From an uncultured bacterium (lineage in GTDB: Bacteria > Bacteroidota > Bacteroidia > Bacteroidales > Bacteroidaceae), in assembly GCA_905216095.1 (NCBI GenBank), contig CAJMSQ010000020.1, positions 1-39,585 on the forward strand: a stretch of 39,585 bases of DNA, given 5' to 3'. Below the pieces are notes generated by a model that made no database searches, was not told the DNA's origin, and saw only the letters and a list, made by a program, of their open reading frames with translations. This document shows positions 1-8,916 of this stretch, piece after piece. Numbering within the stretch: the first letter of the stretch is position 1; each line of letters begins with the position of its first letter. The translations under genes were made by a program, and so were the position numbers.

Positions 1-77
1 GGCTCTTTTGCCGTCTTACTCCTTTTTCCCGTCATCTTTTTCCCCGTCCGTGCTTGACATAGCCCGCTATGCCTGCG
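1..77. repeat. 77-bp terminal direct repeat, left copy
   Basis: The first 77 bases are identical, base for base, to the last 77 bases of the window (39509-39585). The unit contains a perfect 6-bp inverted repeat, CATAGC-cc-GCTATG, at about 58-71, and pyrimidine-rich stretches. A duplication of exactly 77 bases at both contig ends is what a de Bruijn assembler with k=77 produces when a contig closes on itself or when both ends run into the same repeat node. It may therefore be an assembly signature of a real dispersed repeat rather than a genomic duplication flanking the region. Confidence 0.9.
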
Positions 78-126
78 TCCGCCCGTAAAAAAATATGGCT
101 GGGAAAAAGAAACAATACGGACAAAA

Positions 127-147
127 GTCTAATGACCGATTTGGGTT
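127..147 (+). repeat. Left 21-bp inverted arm of the terminal element
   Basis: These 21 bases (starting GTCTAATGACCG, ending TTTGGGTT) are the perfect reverse complement of 39466-39486. A second weaker match follows inward: ATACGGACAAA at 115-125 against TTTGTCCGGTAT at 39497-39508, with one extra G. Together with the 77-bp repeat this outlines a roughly 190-bp element with inverted ends when the window ends are joined. The arm directly abuts dispersed repeat copy A. Confidence 0.8.
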
Positions 148-156
148 TAACACTTC

Positions 157-187
157 TTGCTTTTCGCCGTAAAATGTATTATCTTTG
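157..187 (+). promoter_or_regulatory. Bacteroidetes-type promoter in repeat copy A
   Basis: The -33 TTG at 157-159 and the -7 TATCTTTG at 180-187 are separated by 20 bp, matching the TAnnTTTG consensus of the Bacteroidetes primary sigma factor. The -33 box lies inside the terminal inverted repeat. Confidence 0.7.
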
Positions 188-202
188 CATTGCGGAAGTG
201 CG

Positions 203-228
203 GGGACGGCGTGAAACCGTCCTTTTTT
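203..228 (+). terminator. Rho-independent terminator in repeat copy A
   Basis: The stem GGACGG (204-209) pairs with CCGTCC (217-222) around the loop CGTGAAA, followed by six T residues. It begins 16 nt after the -7 box, so the predicted transcript would be only about 35-45 nt. Confidence 0.7.
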
Positions 229-463
229 CGTGCCCGTAAGCCCGTTTCAGGGCAAAACTGTCCCTATGACGGTCTTTCGTAAGTGCCTTGTAGTTTTTTC
301 TACATGGCTTGTAGAATTTTCCGGCCCTGCATGTAGGGAAAACTACAAGCCATGTACGCCGCGCCAAATGTGAGTGAAAGTTAAAAATGTTAATGTCGCT
401 TCTCGCTTTTCTCCTTGTCGTTGTGTGCGGCCTCGGGGCGGCCGGGCCTTTGCGCCTGCCGGA

Positions 464-1693
464 CTATTGTTTGGACAGCGTGTTGAGGATTTTGTCTATT
501 TCCTCAAACTGTTTCCCCTTGTTGAGTGACAGGTAGATGCGGTAGAGCAACGGCGCCCAGCGGCTTGCCTCGTCGGGTCTCAGCTTGCGATAACGCTCCA
601 TGTAGGGCATGGCGGCGGCATACAGGCTTTTTTGTCGTGACGCCGCCTGCCGGTATGTCTTCGAGTTGATGTTGGCCGGCAGGACTATGGCTGCGCCTTG
701 GTTGCAGTAGGCTGCGCCGATGTAGAAGTTTACCTCGACCAGCGAGGAGTCGAGTTCCAGGCATTTCTTCGACACCTCGATGGCCTCGTCATAGCGTTGC
801 AGGTTCAGCAGTGCCAGACTCTTCGCTTCCAAATAGAGCGCGTTGGCGCTGTCACGCCGGGCCATGGAGTCGGCCAGTGCAAGTGCGCCGGCATAGTCGC
901 CGCGTTCGGCGCGCGCATCGGCCATCCGGGTGAAGAAATAGGGGTTGTCGCAGTCCGAAGCCAGTCCCATGCGCAGGTAGCCGGCATAGCGTGCCGTGTC
1001 GCCCAGGGCCTTTGCCGAGTTGGCCAGGTCTTCGAGCGCGGAACAGCGGCGTGCGCCGGTGTCGGCCAGTACGGTTTGCCCGTAGCGGTAGGTTTCGGCA
1101 TAGTTCTTGCTGCGGTAGGCGCTTTTCAGGTACAGATAGGCGCATTCCCGATAGACCTGCGTATGCCGGGCCGTGGTGTCATTGCCCCAGACGTCTTGTC
1201 CGGGCATGTCCAGATAGAGGGCAAGCATACGCATGGCTTCGGGGAATTTTTCCTTCGAGAAGAAAAAGCGGCCTGCAGCACCCAGATTGCGGTAGTAGCG
1301 CCGGACAAGTTGTGCGTGTTCGCGGCGGTATTTCGGCTTGTCGCCGTTCTGTTCGGACATCAGCCGTTCGGCCTTGTCGCATTTCAGTATATAGTCGTAA
1401 ATGCCTGCCGTGCTATTGAAGAATTTTACGGTGTCGTAGGCTTGTTTGAGGTAGATTTTTTCGTTTTCCGCGTCATTGATGCCGATGTTGGCCTCCACTC
1501 CGTAACGGTAGAGCCTGGGTTGGGCATTCACGGTGGAGTCTTTCTCAAGCGCTTCCACCTGTTTGAGGGCTTCTTCATACTTGGCTGCTTTCAACGAAGC
1601 CTTGACGGGTTTGAACGCTTTCTGCGCCACGGCGGAAAACGTGGCGCAGAAAGTGATAAGTAGTACGGATGTCGTTCTTAACGTGACGGTCAT
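464..1693 (-). CDS. Secreted tetratricopeptide-repeat protein
   Basis: The protein is 409 aa from the chosen ATG at 1693. The open frame extends upstream to a GTG at 1747, but only the ATG start gives a clean signal peptide: an N-terminal hydrophobic run ending AVA|QK. The rest is mostly helical, with repeated TPR-like signatures, for example around YEEALKQVEALEKD near the N-terminus and YDEAIEVSKKCLELDSSLVEVN in the second half (first part shown). It resembles its upstream neighbour at 1769-3040 in length, secretion signal and C-terminal layout, so the two look like an old tandem duplication. It follows gyrA and the paralogue on the same strand, 75 bp after the paralogue's stop. TPR proteins mediate protein-protein contacts in the periplasm or at the outer membrane; the partner is unknown. 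Dispersed repeat copy A lies just past its stop. Confidence 0.85.
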   Translation of the reverse strand: MTVTLRTTSVLLITFCATFSAVAQKAFKPVKASLKAAKYEEALKQVEALEKDSTVNAQPRLYRYGVEANIGINDAENEKIYLKQAYDTVKFFNSTAGIYDYILKCDKAERLMSEQNGDKPKYRREHAQLVRRYYRNLGAAGRFFFSKEKFPEAMRMLALYLDMPGQDVWGNDTTARHTQVYRECAYLYLKSAYRSKNYAETYRYGQTVLADTGARRCSALEDLANSAKALGDTARYAGYLRMGLASDCDNPYFFTRMADARAERGDYAGALALADSMARRDSANALYLEAKSLALLNLQRYDEAIEVSKKCLELDSSLVEVNFYIGAAYCNQGAAIVLPANINSKTYRQAASRQKSLYAAAMPYMERYRKLRPDEASRWAPLLYRIYLSLNKGKQFEEIDKILNTLSKQ

Positions 1694-1768
1694 TCTTCTG
1701 TAATTAAGCAATGTGCCGGACGGTTGCGGGGAGGCAGCCGTCGGCACATGTGCGGTGAGGGGTTACAA

Positions 1769-3040
1769 TCAGTTGCCTGCGGCGTTGGCGTTCTCCAACA
1801 GGGCGTCCATTTCCTTGGCCTTCTCTTTCTGGCCTAAGTTGGAATAAATCTGTTGCAGCGCGCTGGCCCATTCTTTCGGGGCGTCGGGATGCAGTTCACG
1901 TACTTTCTCGATGTACGGCAATGCTTTTTCGTAGTAGCCCTTGACCAGTGCGAGTTCCTTCTCGTAGGCCGCTTTCTCTTTGGACGAGATGAGCTTGTTC
2001 GTACCGATGAACTTGAATTCGTTGTTCTGCTTCTTGGCCACGACTTCGTTCATGTAACTGTAAGCCATGTTGGCATTGGCCTCGATGAAGTTCGGGTCAA
2101 TTTCGAGTGCCTTGGTGAAACTCTTGCGCGCGCCCGCGTAATCCTTCTTCAGGTTCAGTTCGACGCAGCCGAGCATATACCATGAGGTCTTGCTCCCGGG
2201 GTTCTTCTCCACAAGGTCGCGGGCCATGGCCAGACCTTCGTCGGCAAGGTTTCTCGAATAGTAATGGTAAAGCAGGTTCTGGGCGAATCCGGCGTTGTTG
2301 GTGCGGGCTATGGCTTCCTGCAAGTCCTTCAGATAGGCAGCGGAATCCTTCTTCTCGAGATGGGCCTGCATCTTGAGCAGATAAAGGTCGTGCAACGAAA
2401 CCGTATCCTTAAGCGCCTCTTCCACACTGGACAGGACGCCGTCCCAATCCTTCATCTGGTAGTTGAGCATCACGATATTTACGGCCGTCTGGGAGTAGGC
2501 ATTGTGTTTCGAAGCATAGATGGAGTCGGTCTCATGCTGTGAGAAAATGGGATTTCTCGGGAGCTTAAGGTACTTGTCAAAGTATTCTGCCGACTTCTTC
2601 AACTGCTTGTTCTGGTTCATGAACAGGGCTGCGTAGTTGTAATAGTCCAGCAAGCTCATCATACGTCCGTGGTTGGCGGCGACGAACTTGGGCTTCACGC
2701 GGCCTTTCTCGTCGGGAGCGACGTCGGCCTCGTGGCTCTTGGTGTAGTAGTCCACCATCTTGTCGAGCGTATTTACGAAGAGCGTCGTGTCGAACGGCAA
2801 TCCCTGTGCGGCTTTCATCAGCTCAGGGTTGAATATCTGTGCATTCAGCTCTGCCACCTTATTGTAAATTTCCGCGAACTTGGTGGTCTTGGGATTGCTG
2901 AGCGCCTCTTCGAGAATCGTAACCGCTCCCTTGATGTCACCTTTGTCTGCTTGTGCCTGTGCTTTGTAGATAGCTGAGTTTTGCGCGAAGCCGAGTCCGC
3001 AGAAAACCGATAGGGCAAGTGTGCAAATAATCTTTTTCAT
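1769..3040 (-). CDS. Secreted tetratricopeptide-repeat protein
   Basis: This 423-aa protein begins MKKIICTLALSVFCGLGFAQ, a classical signal peptide with likely cleavage after the Ala-Gln. The mature part contains several TPR motifs; the clearest is the segment with YAGARKSFTKALEIDPNFIEA, a canonical TPR helix pair, at about residues 302-322 (quoted partly). A lysine-rich stretch and a final repeat close the protein. It lies 126 bp downstream of gyrA, with no clear promoter of its own, and could be co-transcribed with it. Similar TPR genes next to gyrA are common in Bacteroidales from general knowledge. The function is not established; a periplasmic scaffold is a reasonable guess. Confidence 0.85.
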   Translation of the reverse strand: MKKIICTLALSVFCGLGFAQNSAIYKAQAQADKGDIKGAVTILEEALSNPKTTKFAEIYNKVAELNAQIFNPELMKAAQGLPFDTTLFVNTLDKMVDYYTKSHEADVAPDEKGRVKPKFVAANHGRMMSLLDYYNYAALFMNQNKQLKKSAEYFDKYLKLPRNPIFSQHETDSIYASKHNAYSQTAVNIVMLNYQMKDWDGVLSSVEEALKDTVSLHDLYLLKMQAHLEKKDSAAYLKDLQEAIARTNNAGFAQNLLYHYYSRNLADEGLAMARDLVEKNPGSKTSWYMLGCVELNLKKDYAGARKSFTKALEIDPNFIEANANMAYSYMNEVVAKKQNNEFKFIGTNKLISSKEKAAYEKELALVKGYYEKALPYIEKVRELHPDAPKEWASALQQIYSNLGQKEKAKEMDALLENANAAGN

Positions 3041-3166
3041 GTGATTGAGATTTTGATGTCCGTCTTCTTTTCGTTATTTTATTTTTGACGTTGCTATATA
3101 TAATATGGTGTAGGTGCGGGCAAATCCGGCGCAGATGCCTGCGCGGTGTTCCTTCCCGCCGTCCCG

Positions 3167-5683
3167 TTATTCTTCGGCAGGTGTCGCTTCGGCGTTGCCC
3201 TCGGTCCCGGTCTCGGGGATGGCTTCTTCCGCCTCCTCTTCGGTGGGCACCTGGCACACACTTGATATGGTATCGTTGCGTTTGCCGAGGTTGATGAGTT
3301 TCACACCCTGCGTGGCACGTCCCATGACGCGGACTTCGGCCAGCTTCAGGCGGATGGTGATGCCGCTCTTGTTGATAATCATGAGGTCGTCCTCTTCCGT
3401 GACGGCTTTGATGGCGACAACGCGGCCGGTCTTGTCGGTAATGCTCAGTGTCTTCACGCCTTTTCCGCCGCGGTTCGTGATACGGTAGTCTTCCACGAGG
3501 CTGCGTTTGCCGTAGCCCTGGTCGCTCACCACCATGACGGTCTCGCGCTCCTTGTCGTTGATGCAAACCATTCCTACCACTTCGTCCGAACCGTCTTCGT
3601 CGAGTGTCATGCCGCGTACGCCCGTTGCCGTGCGGCCCATCGTGCGGATGGCGCTTTCGTTGAAGCGGATGGCGCGTCCGTTCTTGTTGGCCAAGATGAT
3701 TTCATCCTCGCCGTTGGTGAGGCATACCCCGATGACACGGTCGTCTTCGCGTATGGTGATGGCGTTTACGCCGTTGGCACGCGGACGTGAGTACTCGCTC
3801 AGGCAGGTTTTCTTGACGACTCCGTTCTTCGTGCAGAAGATTACGTAGTGCGAGTTGCAGAATTCGGCGTCCTGCAACTTGCGTATGTGCAGGCAGGCGT
3901 TGATGCTGTCGTCCGAATCTATATTGAGCATATTCTGTATCGCGCGGCCTTTCGAACTCTTGGTGCCTTCCGGGATTTCGTACACCTTGAGCCAGAAACA
4001 GCGTCCCTTGGCCGTGAAGAACAACATCGTGTTGTGCATCGTCGCAGGATAGATGTATTCGATGAAATCCTCGTCGCGTGTGGAGCCTCCCTTCGAGCCT
4101 ACGCCGCCGCGGGCCTGCGATTTGAAGTCGGCCAACGGGGTCCGTTTGATGTATCCCAGGTGACTGATGGTAATAACCACCTCGTCGTCGGCATAGAAGT
4201 CCTCGGGATTGAACTCTTCGCCCGACAAGCAGATTTCGGAGCGGCGTTCGTCGCCGTACTTCTCCTTCACCTCGATCAGCTCGTCCTTGATGACCTGCTT
4301 GCAAAGCTCCTCGTCGCTGAGGATTTGTTCGTAATAGGCAATCTTGCGCTCCAGTTCCTCGTATTCCTGGTGGAGCTTGTCCTGTTGTATGTTCGTAAGT
4401 TGTGCCAGGCGCATGTCCACAATGGCTTTCGCTTGCAGTTCATCCAGCTCGAAACGCTGCATCAGGCCTTCGATGGCCGCCTGCGGAGTTTTCGAGGCAC
4501 GTATGATGCGCACCACTTCGTCTATATTGTCGCTGGCGATGATGAGGCCTTCGAGGATGTGTGCGCGTTCCTGCGCTTTGCGGAGGTCATATCGCGTGCG
4601 GCGGATGACGACATCGTGGCGGTGTTCCACGAAGTGGGCGATGCAGTCCTTCAGCGTGAGCGTCTTGGGACGGCCGTGGACGAGCGCGATGCAGTTCACG
4701 GAGAAACTGGTCTGCAGGGCTGTCATCTTGAACAACTTGTTCAGCACGACGTTGGCGTTGGCATCGCGCTTCACGTCTATCACGATGCGCATACCTTCGC
4801 GGTCGCTTTCGTCGTTCACGTTGGCGATGCCGTCTATTTTCTTTTCGTTGGAAAGGTCGGCAATGTACTTGATGAGTTCGGCCTTATTGACGCCGTAAGG
4901 TATCTCGCTGACAATGATTTTGTCGTGCGCCACACCGTTCTCTATGTCCGTCTTGGCGCGCATCACCACGCGGCCGCGACCGGTCTCGTAGGCACTGCGG
5001 ACGCCTTGCATGCCCATGATGTAGCCGCCTGTCGGGAAGTCGGGCGCCTTGACGTGCTGCATCAGTCCGTCGGTGTCGATGTCGGGATTGTCAATGTAGG
5101 CGATACAGCCGTCTATCACCTCGCCCAGGTTGTGCGTGGGCACGTTCGTGGCCATTCCGACGGCAATACCGCTTGCGCCGTTCACCAGGAAGTTGGGAAT
5201 GCGCGTAGGCATCACGGTCGGTTCCAGCAGCGAGTCGTCGAAGTTGGGCATCATGTCCACCGTTTCCTTGTCCAAATCCTGCATCATGGCCTCGCCGATG
5301 AGGCTTAGACGGGCCTCGGTGTAACGCATCGCGGCAGCCGAGTCGCCGTCCATCGAACCAAAGTTTCCCTGTCCCTCCACCAAGGTGTAACGCATGTTCC
5401 AGTCCTGTGCCATTCGCACGAGGGCACCGTAGACCGAGCCGTCTCCGTGCGGGTGGTACTTACCGAGAACGTCACCGACAATACGGGCCGACTTACGCGT
5501 AGGCTTGTCGTGCGTGTTGCCCAGACCGAGCATACCGTAGAGAATGCGGCGGTGGACGGGCTTGAAGCCGTCGCGCACGTCGGGCAGGGCACGGGCCACG
5601 ATGACCGACATGGAGTAGTCGATGTAGGAGGTCTTCATTTCCTCCTCGATATTCACTTTAATGATTTTGTCTTCCTCTGTCAT
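3167..5683 (-). CDS. gyrA: DNA gyrase subunit A
   Basis: GyrA is the breakage-reunion subunit of DNA gyrase, which with GyrB introduces negative supercoils. The 838-aa protein has the family's usual length. The catalytic tyrosine is Y121 in MRYTEARLS. The quinolone-resistance-determining region reads HPHGDGSVYGALVRMAQ, so the positions equivalent to E. coli Ser83 and Asp87 are both glycine (G82 and G86 here). The C-terminal DNA-wrapping domain carries a GyrA box variant, QARGGVGSKGG. The acidic, glutamate-rich tail is typical. The start at 5683 is followed by MTEEDKIIKVNIEEEMKTSY, matching Bacteroidales homologues. A -7 box lies 34-41 bp upstream. The two TPR genes follow on the same strand. 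Confidence 0.98.
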   Translation of the reverse strand: MTEEDKIIKVNIEEEMKTSYIDYSMSVIVARALPDVRDGFKPVHRRILYGMLGLGNTHDKPTRKSARIVGDVLGKYHPHGDGSVYGALVRMAQDWNMRYTLVEGQGNFGSMDGDSAAAMRYTEARLSLIGEAMMQDLDKETVDMMPNFDDSLLEPTVMPTRIPNFLVNGASGIAVGMATNVPTHNLGEVIDGCIAYIDNPDIDTDGLMQHVKAPDFPTGGYIMGMQGVRSAYETGRGRVVMRAKTDIENGVAHDKIIVSEIPYGVNKAELIKYIADLSNEKKIDGIANVNDESDREGMRIVIDVKRDANANVVLNKLFKMTALQTSFSVNCIALVHGRPKTLTLKDCIAHFVEHRHDVVIRRTRYDLRKAQERAHILEGLIIASDNIDEVVRIIRASKTPQAAIEGLMQRFELDELQAKAIVDMRLAQLTNIQQDKLHQEYEELERKIAYYEQILSDEELCKQVIKDELIEVKEKYGDERRSEICLSGEEFNPEDFYADDEVVITISHLGYIKRTPLADFKSQARGGVGSKGGSTRDEDFIEYIYPATMHNTMLFFTAKGRCFWLKVYEIPEGTKSSKGRAIQNMLNIDSDDSINACLHIRKLQDAEFCNSHYVIFCTKNGVVKKTCLSEYSRPRANGVNAITIREDDRVIGVCLTNGEDEIILANKNGRAIRFNESAIRTMGRTATGVRGMTLDEDGSDEVVGMVCINDKERETVMVVSDQGYGKRSLVEDYRITNRGGKGVKTLSITDKTGRVVAIKAVTEEDDLMIINKSGITIRLKLAEVRVMGRATQGVKLINLGKRNDTISSVCQVPTEEEAEEAIPETGTEGNAEATPAEE

Positions 5684-5716
5684 GAATGTTTTTGTGCTTT
5701 GTATGAATTTATGCTA

Positions 5717-5724
5717 CAAATTTA
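5717..5724 (-). promoter_or_regulatory. Predicted gyrA promoter (-7 box)
   Basis: Reverse-strand TAAATTTG matches TAnnTTTG. No convincing -33 TTG is seen at the expected distance. The implied 5' leader is about 25-30 nt. The rest of 5725-5937 shows no further feature. Confidence 0.45.
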
Positions 5725-5969
5725 CGCAAATCTTTCGATATGTCGGAAATATCGGAAAGGCATTTTTAGGCCGTTTCTCCAAATAAAAGCCTTTTCAGCC
5801 CCTCTGTGCCGTTTTACGGTCCCTTTCGACAGAAGGTCGGACAGCTTTGCCGAAGTCGGTGAAGGGCTTGAATTTGAGGTTGTCGGCTTTTTGCACTTTA
5901 TCGGCCCTTTCCCACGTCATCGTTTCCCATGGCGGTTTTAACAATTTCCTTGCGATGATTTAACACTTC

Positions 5970-6000
5970 TTGCTTTTGGGCGAAAAATGTTGTATCTTTG
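5970..6000 (+). promoter_or_regulatory. Bacteroidetes-type promoter in repeat copy B
   Basis: TTG at 5970-5972 and TATCTTTG at 5993-6000 are separated by 20 bp. The geometry is identical to that in copies A and D. Confidence 0.7.
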
Positions 6001-6016
6001 TGATAAGGAAAAGGAA

Positions 6017-6041
6017 GGGACGGCCGCGGCCGCCCCTTTTT
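6017..6041 (+). terminator. Rho-independent terminator in repeat copy B
   Basis: GGG-A-CGGCC (6017-6025) pairs with GGCCG-C-CCC (6028-6036) with one A/C mismatch, then five T residues. The stem begins 16 nt after the -7 box. Confidence 0.7.
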
Positions 6042-6297
6042 CGTGCAAAAAGCCCTGCTTCCGCGCAAAAATAGCCTTAGGGAAGATTTTTCTACATGTG
6101 CATGTAAAAATTTTTAGGCTGCTTGTAGAAATTTTTATCCCTATTCCGGACACGAAAACCATTATTCCGCGAAAAGATAGTTGCCATTTACGCAATTCCG
6201 AATGGCGGGAAAAGTTAAAAATGTTAATGTTTAGGGCAAGAAGATGGCTTATTCTGTTCCGTAGGCGCGGAAAAGTCACTGCGTGGCCCGGCGGGAC

Positions 6298-6358
6298 AAA
6301 AAACATCCCTGTCTTGGCTTTCCCGGGAGGATATAGGGAAAAGGCCAAGACAGGGATG
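6298..6358 (-). terminator. Terminator downstream of pepD
   Basis: A 15-bp perfect stem (CATCCCTGTCTTGGC at 6304-6318 against its complement ending at 6358) is followed, on the reverse strand, by a run of six T. It lies 46 bp after the pepD stop and fits a strong intrinsic terminator for the flippase-pepD transcript. Confidence 0.85.
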
Positions 6359-6403
6359 GTGCATATTGTTGCGGTGACGGAACAGACTTTCCGGACAGTC
6401 CGC

Positions 6404-7861
6404 TTATTTTTTCGGCGTGCGCTCGAGCGTAGTCAGCACGAACCGCCAATATTTCTCCACGCTGGGAATGTGGCAACGCTCGTTAGGCGTGTGCGGCGAG
6501 CGCAGAGTCGGGCCGAAGCTGACCATGTCCATGTCCGGATTGTGCGCTCCGATGACACCGCACTCCAGTCCCGCGTGAATTACCTGCACACGGTTCTCCT
6601 CACCGAAGAGCTCGCGGTAGACAGACTTCATCAACTCCACGATTTCACTCTCGGGGTTGGGTTGCCATGCGGGATAGTCGCCGTCCAGCTCTACTTTCAT
6701 GCCGGCCATCGCGAAGGCACTCTCGAGGGTCTCCGCGAGACATTCGCGCATCGAGTCGCGTGAACTGCGGATAAGTACTTTGAACATCACCTCGCCGCCG
6801 CTGATTTCGACTATCGCAAGGTTGGACGACGTTTCGACGATGCTGGGCACTTCGGGGATGAAGCGGAACACGCCGTTGTGGCAGGCACAGAGTGCGTTCA
6901 CTAAGTTATCCTGTATTTCGGCGGGGACAATGCCGGCGGGAAGCGTCGTGTCCGCGCATTCCAGTGTCATGCCCTTTTCTATCGTCCCGTATTCGCCGGC
7001 AAACGTGGTGCGCCATTCGTCTACCACTTCCTTGAACGCTTCCACATTCTCCTTCGGTAGTGTCAGCACGACTTCGGCGTCGCGGGGAATGGCGTTACGC
7101 ATGTTTCCGCCCTTCCAGGAAGCGAGGCAGGCCTCGAAATTGGCGATGGCGTCCTGCACCAGCCGTGCCATCATCTTGTTGGCGTTGCCGCGGCCCTCGT
7201 TGATTTCGAGTCCCGAGTGGCCTCCGAGCAGGCCGCCCAGCGTTACGCGCACGGCAGCGTCGTCCGCTTCAGGCTCCACCTCCTTGTAGGCGGTCGATGC
7301 CGTCAGGTTCACGCCTCCGGCCGAGCCGATAATCATCTCGCCGTGCGTCTCGTTGTCCAGGTTCAGCAGGATGTCGCCCCGCAGTGTGTCGCCCGTCATG
7401 TGATTGACGCCGTACATCGTCGTTTCCTCGTCGGCCGTGATGAATCCCTCGAGCGGACCGTGTTTCAGGCTACTGTCTTCCATGATGGCCATGATGGTGG
7501 CCACGGCCATGCCGTCGTCTGCGCCGAGCGTCGTGCCTTTGGCCTTCACCCATTCGCCGTCTATGTACGTTTCGATGGGGTCTGTCTCGAAGTTGTGCTG
7601 CGAATCGGCCGTTTTCTGCGGCACCATGTCCATGTGTCCCTGCAGGGTGACCGTCTTGCAGTCCTCCATTCCGGCGCTGGCCGCCTTGTACATCAGAATG
7701 TTCCCGGCCTCGTCCATCCGGGCCTCGATGCCTTTTTCGGCAGCCCAGTCAAGCAGGAACTTTTGTATCTTCTCGAGATGTCCCGAAGGGCGGGGCACTT
7801 GCGTAAGCAGGTGGAAGTTCTTCCAGACTGCCTGCGGCTGTAAATTTTTGATTTCGTTCAT
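6404..7861 (-). CDS. pepD: Aminoacyl-histidine dipeptidase (M20 metallopeptidase)
   Basis: PepD is a cytoplasmic dizinc dipeptidase that cleaves Xaa-His (carnosine-type) and other dipeptides. At 485 aa it has the family's standard length. The metal and catalytic motifs are present: GHMDMVPQK with H76 and D78, GADDG with bridging D115, and ADEET with general-base E145 and zinc ligand E146. The lid/dimerisation domain lies between, and a final HAGLECG motif holds the last metal-site residues. It starts 24 bp after the flippase stop, so the two are probably one transcript ending at the hairpin 6298-6358. Peptide catabolism suits an amino-acid-using gut or oral Bacteroidales. Confidence 0.95.
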   Translation of the reverse strand: MNEIKNLQPQAVWKNFHLLTQVPRPSGHLEKIQKFLLDWAAEKGIEARMDEAGNILMYKAASAGMEDCKTVTLQGHMDMVPQKTADSQHNFETDPIETYIDGEWVKAKGTTLGADDGMAVATIMAIMEDSSLKHGPLEGFITADEETTMYGVNHMTGDTLRGDILLNLDNETHGEMIIGSAGGVNLTASTAYKEVEPEADDAAVRVTLGGLLGGHSGLEINEGRGNANKMMARLVQDAIANFEACLASWKGGNMRNAIPRDAEVVLTLPKENVEAFKEVVDEWRTTFAGEYGTIEKGMTLECADTTLPAGIVPAEIQDNLVNALCACHNGVFRFIPEVPSIVETSSNLAIVEISGGEVMFKVLIRSSRDSMRECLAETLESAFAMAGMKVELDGDYPAWQPNPESEIVELMKSVYRELFGEENRVQVIHAGLECGVIGAHNPDMDMVSFGPTLRSPHTPNERCHIPSVEKYWRFVLTTLERTPKK

Positions 7862-7885
7862 GTGAGTATGTTTGTGAAATGAATT

Positions 7886-8887
7886 CTATTGTTCCCGGAA
7901 GCACTTCCTGTTCCGCTTCCCGATGGACAGACTTGCCCATGCGTAAGCCCCGAGCAGCATGACCTCGAAAGTTTGTATCGTGTGGACAATCAGTGCGAAC
8001 ATGATGGCGCTCGTTTCGGCCACGCCGTAGAGCACGAGCATGGTCTTGACGGTGAAATGCCACGCGCCCGCGCCGTTGGGCGTGGGGACAAGCACCGCGA
8101 ACGTGCCGATGCAGAATATCAGGAAGGCTTGTGCCGGACCGATGCCCGAGGTGAAGTCGAAGCAGAAGAAGGCTATGTAAAAGTGTAAGAAGTAGCAGAA
8201 CCAGATGGCCAGGGAGTAGAAAAGGTATAACGGCAGGTTCTTGACGCCGCGCAGGGATATGATGCCCGACCACAGGTTCTTCAGCGCGTTCTTGCCCTTG
8301 CTGAACACGGCGAAGCGGCGGCCGAGGGTGACGGCCAGCAGGATAATGCCGGCCAGGCATAGCCCCGTCACGATATAGCCCGTGCCCGTGTAGCGTGAGA
8401 AGGAACTGCCGAACCCGGCCCCTGTCTTTTTCAGAAATTGCAGGAAGTCGGGCAGTTCCAGCAGGAAGGCCGTGCCCGTCAGCAGCAGCATGATGGCGCT
8501 GTCGATGATTCTTTCCGTCACTACCGTGCCGAGCGCTTTGGCAAACGGTATGTTCTCGCATTTTTTCAGCGTGGCGCAACGTGTGACCTCGCCCACACGC
8601 GGGACGACAAGGCTTGAGGCGTAAGACAGGAATATGGCATTCTCGCACACGCGGCGGCTCGGATATTCTTGCAGGGGCACAAAGGCCATTTGCCACCGCC
8701 AGGCGCGGATTTGCTGCGCGAGAAGGCCGAACACAAGGGACAGAAGCATCCATCCCCAGTTCATTCCGTGCAGCAGGTAGTCCGTAAACGCTCCCCAGTC
8801 CGTTCCGCGGTACATCCACCACAGGATAGCGATGCCCAGCAGGAACGGAAGGCTGATTTTCAATATGTTCTTGACTATACTTCCCAA
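7886..8887 (-). CDS. YbhN/UPF0104-family membrane protein (LPG synthase TM-like)
   Basis: This polytopic membrane protein resembles the transmembrane part of lysylphosphatidylglycerol synthases (the YbhN, AglD, MprF N-terminal family). About seven or eight hydrophobic helices are visible. Family signatures include RAWRW, SSLVVPRVGEVTRC and VPTPNGAGAWH near the C-terminus. There is no cytosolic aminoacyltransferase domain, so it is the flippase-like type only. The start is uncertain: no in-frame ATG exists upstream of the first helix, and the frame offers only TTG codons at 8974, 8902 and 8887. I chose 8887 because homologues begin close to the IVKNILKISLP segment and because a -7 box lies over 8974. 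The gene is divergent from rsmA and probably co-transcribed with pepD. Confidence 0.85.
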   Translation of the reverse strand: MGSIVKNILKISLPFLLGIAILWWMYRGTDWGAFTDYLLHGMNWGWMLLSLVFGLLAQQIRAWRWQMAFVPLQEYPSRRVCENAIFLSYASSLVVPRVGEVTRCATLKKCENIPFAKALGTVVTERIIDSAIMLLLTGTAFLLELPDFLQFLKKTGAGFGSSFSRYTGTGYIVTGLCLAGIILLAVTLGRRFAVFSKGKNALKNLWSGIISLRGVKNLPLYLFYSLAIWFCYFLHFYIAFFCFDFTSGIGPAQAFLIFCIGTFAVLVPTPNGAGAWHFTVKTMLVLYGVAETSAIMFALIVHTIQTFEVMLLGAYAWASLSIGKRNRKCFREQ

Positions 8888-8916
8888 TTTAATGACCGGC
8901 AACGCCGTTTTTTTCT

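Larger units (their letters stand above)
147..396 (+). repeat. Dispersed intergenic repeat, copy A (A/C subfamily)
   Basis: This 250-bp element starts TTAACACTTCTTGC and ends AGTTAAAAATGTTAATGT, strings shared with all five copies. The ends are imperfect inverted repeats of each other (TTAACA then TT and TT blocks pair with AA, AA and TGTTAA). Inside lie a consensus promoter (157-187), a terminator hairpin (203-228) and a 14-bp perfect inverted repeat around ATGGCTTGTAG (301-314 and 343-356). It is most similar to copy C. It sits beyond the 3' end of the leftmost TPR gene and points toward it. No protein-coding function is evident. Confidence 0.85.
5938..6230 (+). repeat. Dispersed intergenic repeat, copy B (B/D subfamily)
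   Basis: The core runs 5960-6230 (271 bp), and a second TTAACA-containing copy of the left end begins 22 bp further out at 5938. Over the 271-bp core, copy D (23185-23455) aligns without gaps and with 17 mismatches by eye. The element carries the shared ends, a consensus promoter (5970-6000), a strong GC-rich terminator hairpin (6017-6041) and palindromic CTACATGTGCATGTA near 6092. It lies between the 3' end of pepD and the 5' end of gyrA, oriented opposite to both. Confidence 0.88.

Noticed and set aside
5987..6763. Open frame starting in repeat copy B and sharing a peptide with a frame in copy D
   Set aside because: The start lies in the promoter -7 region, the frame runs through the terminator hairpin and into the antisense of pepD, and the shared peptide follows simply from near-identical DNA.
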